Made by a program: the position numbers and the translations under genes. Positions 1-10,744 of a DNA stretch of 64,000 bases are shown piece by piece (position 1 is the first letter of the stretch; every line of letters starts with the position of its first letter). The DNA is from Alentia gelatinosa (taxonomy: Eukaryota > Annelida > Polychaeta > Phyllodocida > Polynoidae): contig OX465587.1 in assembly GCA_950022655.1 (NCBI GenBank), positions 28,957,716-29,021,715 of the forward strand. The letters run 5' to 3'. A model generated the notes under the pieces. The model saw only the letters and a program-made list of their open reading frames with translations, did no database searches and was not told the DNA's origin.

Positions 1-258
1 TAAGTGGTATTCTGTACAAGGTTCTCACTGTGCACCCCTCTCATAAGATCTCACACTCTCTAAGTGGTATTCTGTACAAGGTTCTCACTATGAACTCCTC
101 TCATAAGATATCACACTCTCTAAGTGGTATTCTGTACAAGGTTCTCACTACACACCCCTCTCATAAGATCTCACACAGTCTAAGTGGTATTCTGTACAAG
201 GTTCTCACTATGCACTCCTCTCATAAGATCTCACACTCTCTAAGTGGTATTCTGTACT
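1..258 (+). repeat. 60-bp tandem satellite, family A
   Basis: Just over four units of exactly 60 bp, each carrying the words taagtggtattctgtacaag and ctctcataagatctcacac. The array runs off the left edge, so its true length is unknown. The same unit occurs on the opposite strand at 49430-49785 and singly at 469-527 and 55889-55945. The 81-codon open frame across it exists only because 60 is a multiple of three. I infer that the unit is the terminal arm of an inverted-repeat transposon (next entry) that amplified. Confidence 0.95.
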
Positions 259-527
259 TGCACTACGCTCTATAGGAGAATGATTCTTAACAAACTAGGT
301 TTAGGGCCTTGAGAATCCACTGGCCTGCCTCCCTTGCTAAAGACGTACATCAATGCAACCCAAAGATTCCTATAATCTCAATGATGCCATCTAGCTGGAA
401 TACTGTGTGCCAGTGTATTCTCAAGGCTCTAAGCATAGTTTGTTAAGAATTCTTCTCCCATAGAGCTTAGCGAGAACCTTGTACAGATACCGCTTGGAGA
501 GTGTGAGATCTCATGAGAGGGGTGCCT
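259..527. mobile_element. Inverted-repeat (MITE-like) core of family A
   Basis: Two arms of about 55 bp face each other. The left arm (265-318) contains the word ccttgagaatccactgg, and the right arm (414-470) is its imperfect reverse complement. One reversed 60-bp satellite unit closes the element at 469-527. A long imperfect hairpin with the unit at both ends fits a MITE whose left terminal segment was amplified into the array at 1-258. Related cores lie at 49210-49430 and 55940-56100. No coding capacity is seen. Confidence 0.7.
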
Positions 528-544
528 GATAGAGGACTTATATA

Positions 545-905
545 GAACTGCATTGAGAATAGTATAGATACACAATACTCCACATGATTGGATGGGCCGC
601 AATTGTCAATGAGGCAAAGCTGAATAATGATTACCGCCCATTCAAACGAGTGGAGTATATATTATTTATTTTACGATTCGTGTGCGGTTCTGGATTTATC
701 TCACCCCTTTCACTGTTAGGGACGTTTAAATCTCTTGTCTTGTCTTATCTCTGAAATCCTGGCCGCTGATTGGTCAATCACCGATGATGTCATCTCGTAT
801 TCACTACGCCATGGCATAGTATTGTCACTTTACGGGGGTTATCATTGAGTATTTTTTTCCAACGTTATTCCCCTGGCTTAACTTGTACCAGGAGTGATAT
901 AAAGG
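545..905 (+). mobile_element. MITE family M1 copy
   Basis: About 360 bp that realigns by eye along its whole length with 9331-9692: same order, same strand, both starting at the word aactgcattgagaat. It contains an internal palindrome around a ggatgggc/gcccattc pair and the words atctcacccctttcactg and cagggacgtttaaatctc-like sequence, and ends near a ccaggagtgatataaag motif. A reverse-strand partial copy lies at 27060-27240. The family shares its end with M2 and M3, where a ctcacccc word is followed by a TTAA-containing ttaagcctatgg-like word. No protein is encoded. Confidence 0.7.
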
Positions 906-959
906 GCTGAGGGTGATGCTCTGCATTTTACCAACAAAAGTCGGTCACCGTCCACCACA

Positions 960-1460
960 ATTTTGCAGTGCAGGTCACTGATTATGTACCACACACCTTT
1001 CACAAGGAGAATTGGTGACTCATGGCCTTTGGTTAGGGGTGGTCATTGCCTTCCCTGGTGTTCCTCCTCTTCAACGCGCCGCACGGGCGCCCCTCCTGCC
1101 ACCTCACGGCTTTCGTACTCACCACACTTCAAAGTGCGTGCGATCAACACTCACCTACCCCTCACTTCTACTCTACACTTATTCCAGTACACACGTACTA
1201 CACTTTTTCGTCCCACCCACCCACAACCTTCTCTCTCTTTTACTACTCACGTAGGCCTAGTGTTATTATCATGTATATTCATAACAATTTTCTATTGTTA
1301 TCATTATAATTGACTCATGACTCTTATTGTCAATTATATATTATCTTATCTAGTATTGTACTTCATATTCATAACCGTATTTCATATGTCGTCCAATAAG
1401 GTCGACATGAATATTTTACTACATTTTACTACGTATAAAATTCAATAAAATTTTATTCTC
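960..1460 (+). mobile_element. LTR-like segment, family L2 (copy 1)
   Basis: A pyrimidine-rich segment that matches 51195-51610 patchily. Both begin with actcatggcc followed by a ggt/ggg-gttgtcatt-like stretch, pass through C/T-rich sequence with a cgtaggccta word, become AT-rich, and end with an AATAAA (1444-1449) followed by a cccagctact/cccaactcc segment. That layout is what a solo LTR or the 3' end of a retroposon would show, but I see no TG...CA ends or target duplication. The open frames here (80-116 codons) look like products of biased composition. Confidence 0.4.
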
Positions 1461-1642
1461 CCAGCTACTGCTTCTCTCCTTTCATTCAGGGATGGGGTAA
1501 TAACTGCCCAACTTCTGTACAGCGTGAAAATTGTCGGTGGGTTTTTAGTCGGAAACGCCGCAATATACAAAAGAGATGTAGATGTGAGAGGTGAAGTTTC
1601 TCCGAGTATGGCCTCCTGGGGGCCGTTTAGTATCCGGGGACA

Positions 1643-2650
1643 ATGAGAAGGATTAAGTCCAATGCACATCTACCGATTCTGGGTTGAATGATTTTTTTTT
1701 TTTTATTGTGGAGAATATTTTATTTTCAACTAGTCATGAAATTCAGGTTTCAATGTGACTTGTAACTTCAGAATGAGATACGAATTGTACAGGATATATA
1801 CACACAACTATTCTAGCAGCCATAAAGAAACAGATACATTTCTAAATGATATAGGGTTGTCATGCACTGGTAAATTAATCTACCCTGTTTCTACAGATTT
1901 TCGAAATACATGTGTCACATCTCGCCCGTGGAATATTATCTCTTTTCCCCATTTTTTTAAAATTATTTTCATACAGGACAAAACACAACAAGACAATATG
2001 ACAGACACATCAAAACAGTATGGGTTGAATGATTAATTTCCAAATCGCATAGGAGTTGGTGAACTTGCCTCAGGAAAATTACGTATCCCATTTTTCATAC
2101 AGTGGCCATCACAGTAGGATACCAGAGAGAGGGAGAATGGTATTAGTCCTAAGCGAATCAGTCTACTCTAACCGACAGAAATACGATTATGTACACCAAA
2201 CGACTGAAATATGATTTCTGAGCAACAGAAGGCCACCAATAAAGGAACCACTATGGGCCATTAATCGATGGGGAAGCGCAAACTGTATGTGCACCCCTAC
2301 AAGTATCATTAAGCGATTAGTGTAGGTATACTCCGTCGGCCCCTGTTCCTTTGACGCCAACAGGATTTATCAACATGTTGATAAACTTTTGGCCACCAAT
2401 TTAGGAACATAGAAACCACAACTTGTCGGTGATAAATAACATCTGAAGGAGACAATCCACTAATCATTGCCTGACCCTTTCCTAGCTGTGCTGCATCTAC
2501 CAACTTCGGCCGACTCTGTTAGGATGCCTCGCCTGAGACAAAATATCGTCCGTTGGTCGCCGACAAAGGTACATAAATGTTCCGAAATCGGTAGGTAGGT
2601 ATTGGGTTTTAAGACAATGATAGGAGAGTTCGTGGGAGGACAAATTACCA
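1643..2650. mobile_element. MITE mosaic (family W) split by a retroposon
   Basis: The start (1643-1693) and its continuation from 2021 match elements at 39128-39460 and 40200-40432. They share the words gggttgaatgatta, caaatcg-ata-gagt and a ggtagatgggcattg-like end. A ttatcaacatgttgataa palindrome lies at 2366-2384. The element is interrupted at 1694-2020 by the insertion described separately. Its right part (2320-2620) carries a gtcgccgacaaa-like word shared with 39395-39420. No coding sequence. Confidence 0.6.
1694..2020 (-). mobile_element. Poly(A) retroposon or retrocopy with 14-bp TSD
   Basis: The insertion is flanked by identical 14-bp direct repeats, tgggttgaatgatt at 1680-1693 and again at 2021-2034. 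Immediately inside the left repeat is a T run to 1704, which is a poly(A) tail on the minus strand. Just 5' of the tail on that strand lie two AATAAA-type signals. These are the signatures of LINE-machinery retroposition. The 327-bp body has no recognised open frame or tRNA-like box. It could be the retrocopy of an mRNA 3' end or a short SINE; I cannot decide. Confidence 0.85.
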
Positions 2651-3310
2651 GTGGCCGGTTGAATAAGTGTGCCGGTCTGACGTACGGATATAAATAGGCC
2701 ATGGGTATAGGAGCGGGCAGTATACATAGTTAATACAGTCATAAGTATATAACAGTAGCAATAATTCATAACAATTATCCGATGAAAAACACGAAAGTGT
2801 ACGAGGGAATTTGTCTATATCTCATTTACTGTTGCCTTGAAGAACGATTAGTAAGAATCGAAAGCAATACAAATGTTTAAAAAAACCCACAAAAAAACAC
2901 AACCAGTAAAACCGGCACAAAAGCAATAAAAAATGTTTTAATACAAAACAAAAATAAAAAACGATCAGTAAATCCGGCACAAAAGTCCACTGAAATAGCG
3001 ATCATAATCATACAGTTTTCCCGCACTTGCAAAACAAGGCTGCAGTTGAGGCGGCGGTAATTACGGACATAACAATGCTGTGCGATGGGCCAGTTTGTTT
3101 TAATTATCTCACCAGTTTAATGAATGTCAAAAACTCTGCCGGGAGAAAATGGGACTGGAGGAGGAGTGCCATCACTGATTAGCACTCGAGTCTGTCGGGC
3201 GAGTGGTGAGAATGCGAGTATTTAGAAGATGAAGCGTAATTTAGCTAATTCATCCCTCTTATCGGGACAGTAGTTCCCATAATATCGCCAGAAAATGGGG
3301 AGTCTGGTAG
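2651..3310. other. No gene seen; AT-rich spacer
   Basis: This contains A-rich stretches (2878-2960) with an internal duplication of an accagtaaa-ccggcacaaaag word (2899-2925 and 2963-2988). I recognise no coding region, RNA gene or bounded mobile element. Confidence 0.5.
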
Positions 3311-3315
3311 AGCTA

Positions 3316-4330
3316 AAGGCCTGTTTCCTTTGGCCGATTTTCATTTACTGATCTACAGTCAGGAAGCACTGAAGGATTTTCGGCATTGCTGACCTAAAAT
3401 CGACCAATGGAAACGACCCAGCTCGTGAAATGACCCATGATTTGTTCTGCTTAGATTATGCAATGTGGCACCACCCACCATTGAGTGACAGCTTGGTCAC
3501 TGAGTGAAATCTACTACCCTCAGCAATTTTTTTATACAGATGCACAGTCAGTGGCACAACCGACAGACTTTCTTGGTGACTCAAAAAATATCTCGTTTTT
3601 GTCGTTTTGGCCAATGGATATAGGGTTTATAAGCTGTTTTCTACTGGCTGACGAAAATGGTAACAATCAATTGAGTTCTCCAAATAGTCGGTCAGGGTTG
3701 GCCAACGACTGCACGTCAGTAGCCAAAGATCGGTGATGGTGCATTTTATGCCTTGTTTCTGCTGCATTTGACAGGTCCATACAGACAGAACTGTCTTCCA
3801 AACACGATGATCATCACTGATGATTTCAAACCCCTTTGATTCTGTTGGTCGTTGACCGAGTAGTTCGGTGGTGGCCTTATTGCATAATCTATGCAAAATT
3901 TATCGGTGAACACTTCTCTGCATGTCTGTTTCCACTCACTGATCTGGGATTTGTGGTTCCTGACTGCAGATCGGTGGTGAATCGTTATACAGCGGAAAAT
4001 GGCAGATAGTCGGTAAACCTTTACCGTGATGTCTGTTTCCATTCGTAGACCTTGCATCGGTGGTTCCCGACTGCAGATTCTTGGTGAATAGTTGGCCAGT
4101 GGAAAAAGCCAGTATTTCTTGTTTCTGCCACATTTGAGTATCCATACAGCCAGAACTGTCCCCCAAACACAATGAGCATCACTGATGATTTTAAAACCCC
4201 CTTTGATTCTGTTGGTCATCGACTGAGTCGTTCAGTGGTGGCCTCATTACAAAATCTATGCACAATTAATTGGTGAACACTTCTCTGCATGTCTATGCCA
4301 GCCTTGGAAAAGTGCCGCGAGTTTGTAATA
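3316..4330. mobile_element. MITE family V mosaic
   Basis: The left part (3316-3600) aligns with 38857-39125 in the same orientation. It starts at aaaggcctgtttcc followed by a ttggccga word and passes through a gattatgcaatgtggcacc word. Further segments (3640-4330), mostly inverted, repeat the words gcagatcggtggt, ttctgttggtc and cacttctctgcatgtct, so several copies or an internal duplication are stacked. Family V ends read tttccattggccga. No protein recognised; the open frames of 83-157 codons have no family features. Confidence 0.6.
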
Positions 4331-5250
4331 GACCAATGTGAATACTGCTCAGCAAATATTGTTTTAGAGTGAAAACATGGTCTTCTTTTCGTGGCATAAA
4401 CAAATGACAATGATTGTTCATACAAAAACTGCTCAAATTAAAATCACATGAACCATTCTTCAAAGTTCTGTATTTTTAAGATTTAGTGGCAATAAACAGT
4501 ATTTTTAATCACAACATGGGATAAAGCAAATAACGAATGGAAACAATTTCTGTTAAAAAAGTTGACTATTGAAACAATGTTTTGGCCAATGAAATTGCGC
4601 TTTGTTATTCTGTTATCAAATGACAATAACAGTGAGGTTGCAAAATGATCCCATCAATGACGCTTTTGTGCAGAGCTCCCGATCCTTCCGTCAATCGTGT
4701 CCGGTTTTATTAAAGGAATATCCTATAATTCATCATGGCGCCACCTGGTGATTTTTAAATATTGTCAATTATCAGTCAAACTGGTTCCTTGTGATTCATT
4801 CTAATTCTAAATAAGCAACTCTAATGTTTTGTCCAGTTCAATCAATCCTAATAGGTAAAATATACCAATTTACATATGCTTGATTTGCACGAGAAATGTA
4901 CTGAAAAATATCTTCTTTTTTAAAAAATTTCTTCTAAAATAAGGATGGTGACCTATGAATTTCAACACTTAAATGTGGAGTACTATACATCTAATATATT
5001 CTATGAAAGTTTGAGGAAAAGAACATGGGTTTACTCTGTGAAAAACGAATTTTTGGAATTGCTCTATATTTTGTTTTGAAATTATCAAAATATTAATCTC
5101 TAAAGATAAAAAAGACTAGCACGGTGACTGCCGACTTTTAAGTGAAATATATGTTCTAGAGATCATCATATTCAACTTTATCTTTTCTATAAGAAAATTG
5201 GGGGTAACCATAGAAATATGATAATCGCTATGAAAGTAGAACTGTTTCTC
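4331..5250. other. No gene seen; AT-rich sequence
   Basis: About 0.9 kb of AT-rich sequence with no open frame of note, no tandem array and no recognisable element end. Confidence 0.5.
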
Positions 5251-5720
5251 TCCATGTGTCTTCCGGTAGGAATACTGGTGAAGTTATTTGTCACCTACAC
5301 TGTCACTGGACACTTTTCATCTACTGCTATTCACAGCTGCGCGTACCAATATAGGCCTTTTTCCATTGGCCGACAAACACTGTGTAGATTTTCTGTATTC
5401 TCCCAATAGCCTATCATTTACATTTTGCGTCAGCAGTGCTAAAGGTGTGTCGGTAGTTCCTGACTGTAGATCGGTGATGGAAATTATTAGGAGAACACAA
5501 CAAATCTACACCATTTTCGTCAGCCAATGGAAACAGGCTTTTAGTCATTAAACCTTTGGTCAACAAAAGAAGATTCCTCATTTCTCTCCATGTCTCTTTC
5601 TGTAGGAATACTGGTGAAGTTATCTGTCCCCGGCCATCCATGTGGTGCCTGCCTTTAGTCTGTGGACTGGACACTTTCCATCTACTTTTATTCACTGCTG
5701 CACGTACCAATATGGCCGAC
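5250..5720 (+). repeat. Direct duplication containing a family V MITE
   Basis: Two related segments (5250-5356 and 5583-5713) share the words taggaatactggtgaagtta, tggacacttt-catctact and cacgtaccaatat. Between them, at about 5360-5543, lies a family V element with inverted ends: ttttccattggccga at the left and tcgtcagccaatggaaa at the right. A likely order is MITE insertion into one copy of a locally duplicated sequence. No gene is evident. Confidence 0.65.
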
Positions 5721-6010
5721 AATCATCTCTCCTTGTTGCTGGTGAACATGTCGCGAACACGCGCCTACAATCCTCTCCACAGTTGTTGTAGTCCCGTGAA
5801 CAATGCTGAAATCACGATGTGATTACAACCTACCTAATTGCACTGATTGTCTCTGGCTAGAGGCTTGTCAGTGTCCAGGCTATCTCACCGCCGGCAAGAT
5901 TCATAGTAAACTTGGAGAGTAATTCTGCTTTCACTGCCAGAACCACCCGAGACACAATGGGAGAGACCGAGTTGATTTAACGACTCTTTCTCACACGGAA
6001 CAGAGACAGA
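5721..6010. other. Spacer without recognised features
   Basis: Mixed-composition sequence. A short open frame overlaps the preceding duplication but has no recognisable domain. Confidence 0.4.
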
Positions 6011-6240
6011 AAACCATGCTCCTATAGGCACATAGCTATTGTGCTATGGAGGCGGCCATCTTGCCCCCTGACGGCTCCAAAACACCAAGTGGCCAGATCA
6101 ATTATCAATGGATTTTATCAAAAATATTTTTTGGGTTTGCCATAGAGGAGTTGTAGCCTCGTTTCAATATCTATAGATTGTAACAACTGACAACTGATAA
6201 CAGTGGTGCCCCCCCCCCCCCTCCCGCGACTAAAGTGGTG
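6011..6240. repeat. Dispersed repeat family K (uninterrupted copy)
   Basis: The stretch from gcacatagctattgtgctat through ggcggccatcttg to caaaacaccaagtgg and a ccagatcaattatcaatgg tail is repeated at 39795-40215, where a family H element splits it. This copy therefore acts as the empty site for that insertion. A C12 run lies at about 6211-6222. Confidence 0.6.
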
Positions 6241-6349
6241 CTATCTTACAATTTCCTGGAAGTTGATGGCAGAACTAGCAAACACTCTCTGCCATATATA
6301 TCTATGACTGAATACTCTATAGTTACCTACTGCTGCTGGAGGTGTGTTG

Positions 6350-6660
6350 ATTAGAAGAAAACTCATGAAAAGAAAATAACTTGGTCCGTATACTCTGCCG
6401 AATTTGACCACAGAGTAATTCACGAAGCAAAGCTGAGTGAATCATGTAATGGTCAAACGAGGTAATGTGCGGACCAAGTTATTTCTATCGAGCCGGTTTC
6501 TGATTTTATCTCACCCCGTATACATGATCAGGAACATTATTAGTCAATACAATAACTCACCCTATTAGCCATTGAGTATTGGGTACAATACCTTTACGGC
6601 CGTGGAGAATGATTTCCTAATGTTAACCCTATGGAGACAAATATCTGGGTGAGATAACCC
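6350..6660 (+). mobile_element. MITE family M2 (copy 1)
   Basis: It begins with aaataacttggtccgtat, has an internal palindrome built on gaatttgacc-aca / ggtcaaacgagg, then tgattttatctcacccc, a gggtacaatacctt word, and ends at ctatggagacaaatatc followed by gggtgagataa. The same order is seen at 10855-11110 and 51640-51870. Non-coding; the 60-codon minus frame here spans the palindrome and is not a gene. Confidence 0.7.
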
Positions 6661-6694
6661 CTGGGAGTTTTCATACTAACCTGGTGTTTACATT

Positions 6695-6760
6695 AATTAG
6701 ACGACTTAAAATGACGACTGTAGATCGTCTAGCAAATAGTTATCAGGTGGTTCTTAATTT
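6695..6760 (+). repeat. Single unit of the 59-bp family G repeat
   Basis: One copy of the unit that forms the array at 47225-47950: acgacttaaaa, gacgactgtagatcgtctag and a gt-atcaggtggt end. Confidence 0.75.
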
Positions 6761-7300
6761 CGCAATATCACACACATGGGTCTCTTCCGAGAAGTTTGAT
6801 AATAGGTTTGGAAAAGCCACGGGTGTAGTTTACATCCACTAGGAAGCAATGGATAGTTGTTTATTGTGACCCCATACATTTTAAATAGGGACTTCTCGAC
6901 CCATGGGTAAGAAATAACAGTAAGGAGAGTTTTAGTCGGTGTTGACGTGTGACTGGTGTTTCCTATCAAGTTTGGTATTTCAAGGTAAATTATTTGAGTC
7001 TGTACTTCTCAAATAACTGCGCATAAATGTTATAAATGCAATATGTATTTTTATGGTACCTCATCAAAGTTTCTATGTGAAGTGTAAAAGTTATGAGTAA
7101 TAATAAACTGACTTATGTGTATGCTGTAGCTAGAAATGGCGCCATAGTTCTTTCTGTCTCACATATAACCTAAAGTAATGACAGAATCTACAGTCGGAAA
7201 TGTATTGACCTCATTTTTCAAACTCAGTTAGTATTTCTGATACGAAACAACACGGAATATATATTCAATTCAACTGCACTCACTATGTCATCCTATATTC
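6761..7300. other. No gene seen
   Basis: AT-rich sequence without a recognised element or convincing open frame. Confidence 0.45.
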
Positions 7301-7353
7301 CTCTGTCTGATGCCTGTATAAACGATGATAAAAGAGCCGTTATTAGATATTTT

Positions 7354-7593
7354 TCAAATACAAATTTCTTCCATCACTACATCTAAGATTTCCGATTCTG
7401 TTTTATTTTTGCTCACATCCTGGATATGCTTACTCACATTCTTCGATACAAAATATCCTTCAGAAAAACAGCAGGAACAAATCAGTAGAAATAACAGATT
7501 GCTTGCGAAAACATCTTCTAGTTCCCCTGACAACACGCTTCCGCGTCGGCCATGACAGATAAAGGCACGCGTGCGCACAAGGGACCGAGTCAC
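7354..7593 (-). CDS. Weak exon candidate below a CpG-rich block
   Basis: A 79-codon minus-strand frame leads out of the CpG-rich block at 7540-7800. Its middle has a hydrophobic stretch (NLLFLLICSCC), followed by GYFVSKN and then VSKHIQDVSKNKTESEIL. A good 5' splice-site match, GTGAGTAAG, lies on the minus strand at about 7439-7447, right after the codons for SKN. The frame could thus be a first exon with a signal-peptide-like segment. A second ATG in another frame (starting MADAEACCQG) stops after 11 codons. No homology is recognised and this may be chance. Confidence 0.2.
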   Translation of the reverse strand: MTRSLVRTRAFICHGRRGSVLSGELEDVFASNLLFLLICSCCFSEGYFVSKNVSKHIQDVSKNKTESEILDVVMEEICI

Positions 7594-7800
7594 ATCGAGG
7601 CTGGAAGTTTTTGAAATAGCATCACGCTAATTTTAACCACTAGGCGGCACCACCGGCATGAGGTTCTGCCCTCAATAACCAGGGGGCGCTCAATCAGCCG
7701 CGCATGCGTGGATATTGATCTGCGACTTCCTCTTTGTAACTTCCGGGTAAGCCGCCCGCCTGACGTCCTGCCACACTGCCGCGTGTCTCGTCACCCATAG
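7540..7800. promoter_or_regulatory. CpG-rich promoter-like block
   Basis: CpG density is clearly higher than around it. Visible motifs are gcgtgcgca and gcgcatgcgt (NRF1-like, 7567-7575 and 7701-7710), acttccgggt (ETS family, 7738-7748), tgacgtc (CRE-like, 7761-7767) and a ccaatca-like caatcagcc word at 7690-7698. Together these are typical of TATA-less metazoan promoters. Whether it fires left (towards 7593) or right cannot be told from sequence. Confidence 0.4.
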
Positions 7801-8045
7801 ACCCTCCAGACATTACGAAACTCCCTAATATCGCCCCAGATACTTATTCTCCGAGTCATCTGGTGACTTTCGGTTTAAAATCCCCTCCAAATTATGCAAA
7901 TTTCCCTGACAATGGACTCAGTCTGCCATATTGCTGGTGAATACAAAGTGCTGTCAGAGTGTAAAATTGTGGAAAACTCTACTTATATACCTTCTAATGT
8001 GTAATTTGCACACACTGCACGAAAACCACTATTTTACATATATAT
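7801..8045. other. Spacer with a short dispersed repeat
   Basis: The word ctccctaatatcgcccca near 7824-7842 and the preceding agaccctccagac word recur in inverted orientation at 40836-40885. Otherwise nothing recognised. Confidence 0.45.
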
Positions 8046-8260
8046 ATACGCCATCGCGATAACGCATGTATCGGCTGTATCGTGCCTTGTTTACATTTGT
8101 ATACATCTCTTATCCGCGTCTGCGTTTCGGGCGTCTACGAGGTAGTTTCCTTATGTAGACGGGCGACTTGGCTGTATTTCACGCCTGGCGTATCCAAGAT
8201 AAAACATGCTCTGTGCAATATATATACGCCAGGCGTATATATGATACCAAAAAAAATGCA
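8046..8260. repeat. Palindromic ATATACGCC motif cluster
   Basis: A 23-bp palindrome with one central base (8220-8242, arms ATATATACGCC / GGCGTATATAT) is preceded by a related acgcctggcgtatcc word at 8181-8195. Similar words recur at 8835-8865 and 8892-8902. The function is unknown. It may be an element end, a protein-binding palindrome or a chance product of TA-rich sequence. Confidence 0.5.
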
Positions 8261-8525
8261 CCAACACTGACCCGCCACCCGCGACCTCCCAAACCCACCC
8301 CCTACCTGCAGTGTGTGTAGACGGATTAGCGGTCGCTCGGCATGTGTGAGATGCCCCCCCCACCACCCCACGCCACCCCCAGCCAGCCTCAGTGAGAAGC
8401 CCCCCCCTGCCCGCCGCCCGCCGCCCACCGCCCGCCACAAGCCACGTTTGTACAGGTTGCCTCAGTGAGATACACTACCACACCCCCCGCTGCCCGCCGG
8501 TGCCCGCCACTGCCCGCCGCCCATT
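8261..8525. repeat. C-rich low-complexity tract (CCCGCC units)
   Basis: Irregular repeats of cccgcc and ccacccc words make a strongly strand-biased C-rich tract. The overlapping minus-strand open frames of 95-101 codons (glycine-, arginine- and tryptophan-rich) are composition artefacts. Confidence 0.8.
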
Positions 8526-9330
8526 CTTAGGGACTCAATGTCTATAGTGTTAACTTCTTAAAGGCTTATATATGAGAATACCCAGAATATTACAGAAGAA
8601 TGATGTTTTCAAGGAAAAATCTATTAGAAAAATGGTAAAAATCCCAAAGAATGCAGGGTTTATTATATGTAATTAATCAATTTATATTCAATCAGGTTTT
8701 ATAAAGGCTTTATAGAATAAATTGGTAATATAAGATTGTATTTTCATATTATACAGACTTGGATGGTTAATGGCAAATGAAATATGCTACCAGTAGTGTC
8801 CCCAAGTTGCAAAGATCGGAACTATTGGATGGTGGTGTATATACGGAATCAGGCGTATATATGACGTATATGAGACCGCACCATGGACATGCATATACGC
8901 CACTAGATAAGGCATCTATGAGACGGATAACAGGTCGAACGTTTGGGATACATATGAAAAGCGGTAAGATTCGTGCAGTGACATGCAATGCTATAAATAA
9001 GGTTATTTACATTATCCTGACATGGTACAAACTTACACGTGCCTACTCGAAGAGAATTGTTGTTTCCACGATTTGTTGACACCGTGTTCGGAGGCTAAAC
9101 TAAGGCCCTCACATATTCATTTGATCTGAAACTGCCAGGGTAGGTTGAATTTTTCAAGAGACAGGTTTGAGGGTTACGTAACACATCCCCACATATCAAA
9201 TGATATCAGGAATGAACGTTTGAATTCGCCATAGGCTTAGCATTGGGTAGGTCGCCTTGCAAAAGGGCCGCGCCAGGACTAAGGGCCGGTTCGTAGCGCC
9301 ACCTACTTCCAGGTTGACTCAACGAATAAG
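8526..9330. other. No gene seen
   Basis: AT-rich, with a short cluster of tatacgcc words at 8835-8902 related to 8220-8242. No bounded element; the open frames (73-100 codons) show no domain. Confidence 0.45.
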
Positions 9331-9692
9331 GAACTGCATTGAGAATCATATAAATGCACAATACTCCACGAGTTTGGATGGGCCTCAATTGCCATCGAGG
9401 CGAAGCTGAGTGACTATTACGGCCCATTCAAAAGAGTGGAGTATTGTTTATTTTACGATTTGAGTGCAGTTCTGGATTTATCTCACCCCTTTCACTGTTA
9501 GGGACGTTTAAATCTCTTGTTTTGTCTTGTGTTCTCTCTGAAATCCTGGCTGCTGATTGGTCAATTGCCTATGACGTCATATTGTATTCACTACGCCACG
9601 ATTATCGTATTATCACTCTAGCAGGATGATCGTTAAGTATTTTCTTCTAACGTTATTCCTATGGACAAACTTGTACCAGGGGTAAAATAAAT
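9331..9692 (+). mobile_element. MITE family M1 (copy 2)
   Basis: Collinear with 545-905, including the internal palindrome (tttggatgggc / gcccattcaaa), the word tttatctcacccctttcac and the ttgtaccagggg-taaaataaa end. The repetition nearly 9 kb apart in the same orientation supports dispersal. Confidence 0.75.
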
Positions 9693-9699
9693 ACAGGAT

Positions 9700-9915
9700 C
9701 CTCTCCCTACTGGTTGGCCGCACCTTGGCCGCCTGTTTTACAATGAACAATAATTTCCTGATTTCTAACCAGAGAAACCAAATATGATTTGAAATGTCAA
9801 TGTGGAACTTAAATTTCTGGCATCGGATTTCCAATTTAATGATTTAGAAAAAAGCGTTAAACTGCAATAATTGCGGTTACGGGTCAAGGGTCTATCACCA
9901 TGCAATGACAGCAAC
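9700..9915 (-). repeat. Dispersed repeat family N (inverted copy)
   Basis: Reverse complement of 40610-40830, and related to 50930-51110. Shared words are gatttctaaccagagaaacc, tggaaatccaat-type sequence, and gcggttacgggtcaaggg. About 200 bp, no coding signal. Confidence 0.65.
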
Positions 9916-9976
9916 CATTGAACACCGAATCCTGTAAACAGACTGTATTATGGGATACCCCAATAGGGTCTATAGA

Positions 9977-10520
9977 GTGGGATTCACACGGTGGGATACA
10001 TGTACCTCACAGGGTGTTTGAGACGAATCCTGCTGAGGTTCTGTACACTGTAAAGTTGGATTCACACAATGGGATTAATGTACCTCACAGAGTGTTTGTC
10101 TGAAACAAATCCTGCTGAGATTCTGTACACTGTAAAGTTGGATTCATACGATGGGATTCATGTAATTCACAGGGTGTTTGTCTGAGACAAATCCTGCTGA
10201 GATTCTGTACCCTGTAAAGTGGGATGCACACGGTGGGATTCATGTACCTCACAGGGTGTTTGTCTGAGACAAATCCTGCTGAGATTCTGTGCCCTGTAAA
10301 GTGAGATTCACACGGTGGGATTCATGTACCTCACAGGATGTTTGTCTGAGACAAATCCTGCTGAGATTCTGTACCCTGTAAAGTGGGATGCACACGGTGG
10401 GATTCATGTACCTCACAGGATGTTTGTCTGAGACAAATCCTGCTGAGATTCTGTACCCTGAAAAGTGGGATTCACACGGTGGGATTCATGTACCTCACAA
10501 GGTGTTTGTCTGAGACAGCT
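9977..10520 (+). repeat. 82-bp tandem array derived from a family E terminus
   Basis: About seven units, with periods of 78 then 82 bp repeatedly. Each unit contains ggattcacacggtgggattc, tgtacctcacaggg, tgtttgtctgagacaaatcc and a ctgagattctgtaccctgta end. The same sequence is the terminal part of the family E MITEs at 30590, 57338 and 61277, so the array is an amplified MITE end. Its first unit follows a TA (9972-9973), as dispersed family members often do. The 162-codon frame partly crossing it is not a gene. Confidence 0.9.
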
Positions 10521-10744
10521 TCCATGGAAATAGACCCTTCCACCAGACTAATATCCCTACCCTACACAGACATATCCACACCCCTTATACACTTGTTATT
10601 TACATACCAGAATTTCATGGATATGTACCCACCATTCATGAAAACACCCAACACTCCATATAAACAATCCACCGTCGATAGAAATACATCCCTCCATCTT
10701 GGAAATATATCAGAATTTAATGGAAATTCATCCATGGAAATACT
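10521..10744. other. Spacer of unassigned repeat-like sequence
   Basis: Contains recurring tccatggaaata-like words and resembles 15620-15780 loosely. No gene or element end identified. Confidence 0.35.

Noticed and set aside
30..275. Repetitive 81-codon protein-like frame (and its 115-codon counterpart at 49381-49728)
   Set aside because: The 60-bp satellite is a multiple of three, so the frame is open by periodicity alone. Both orientations and the single-copy state show that it is a MITE end.
9977..10520. CRISPR-like regular array
   Set aside because: Units are contiguous without spacers, diverge like a satellite, and match MITE ends elsewhere. The window is eukaryotic.
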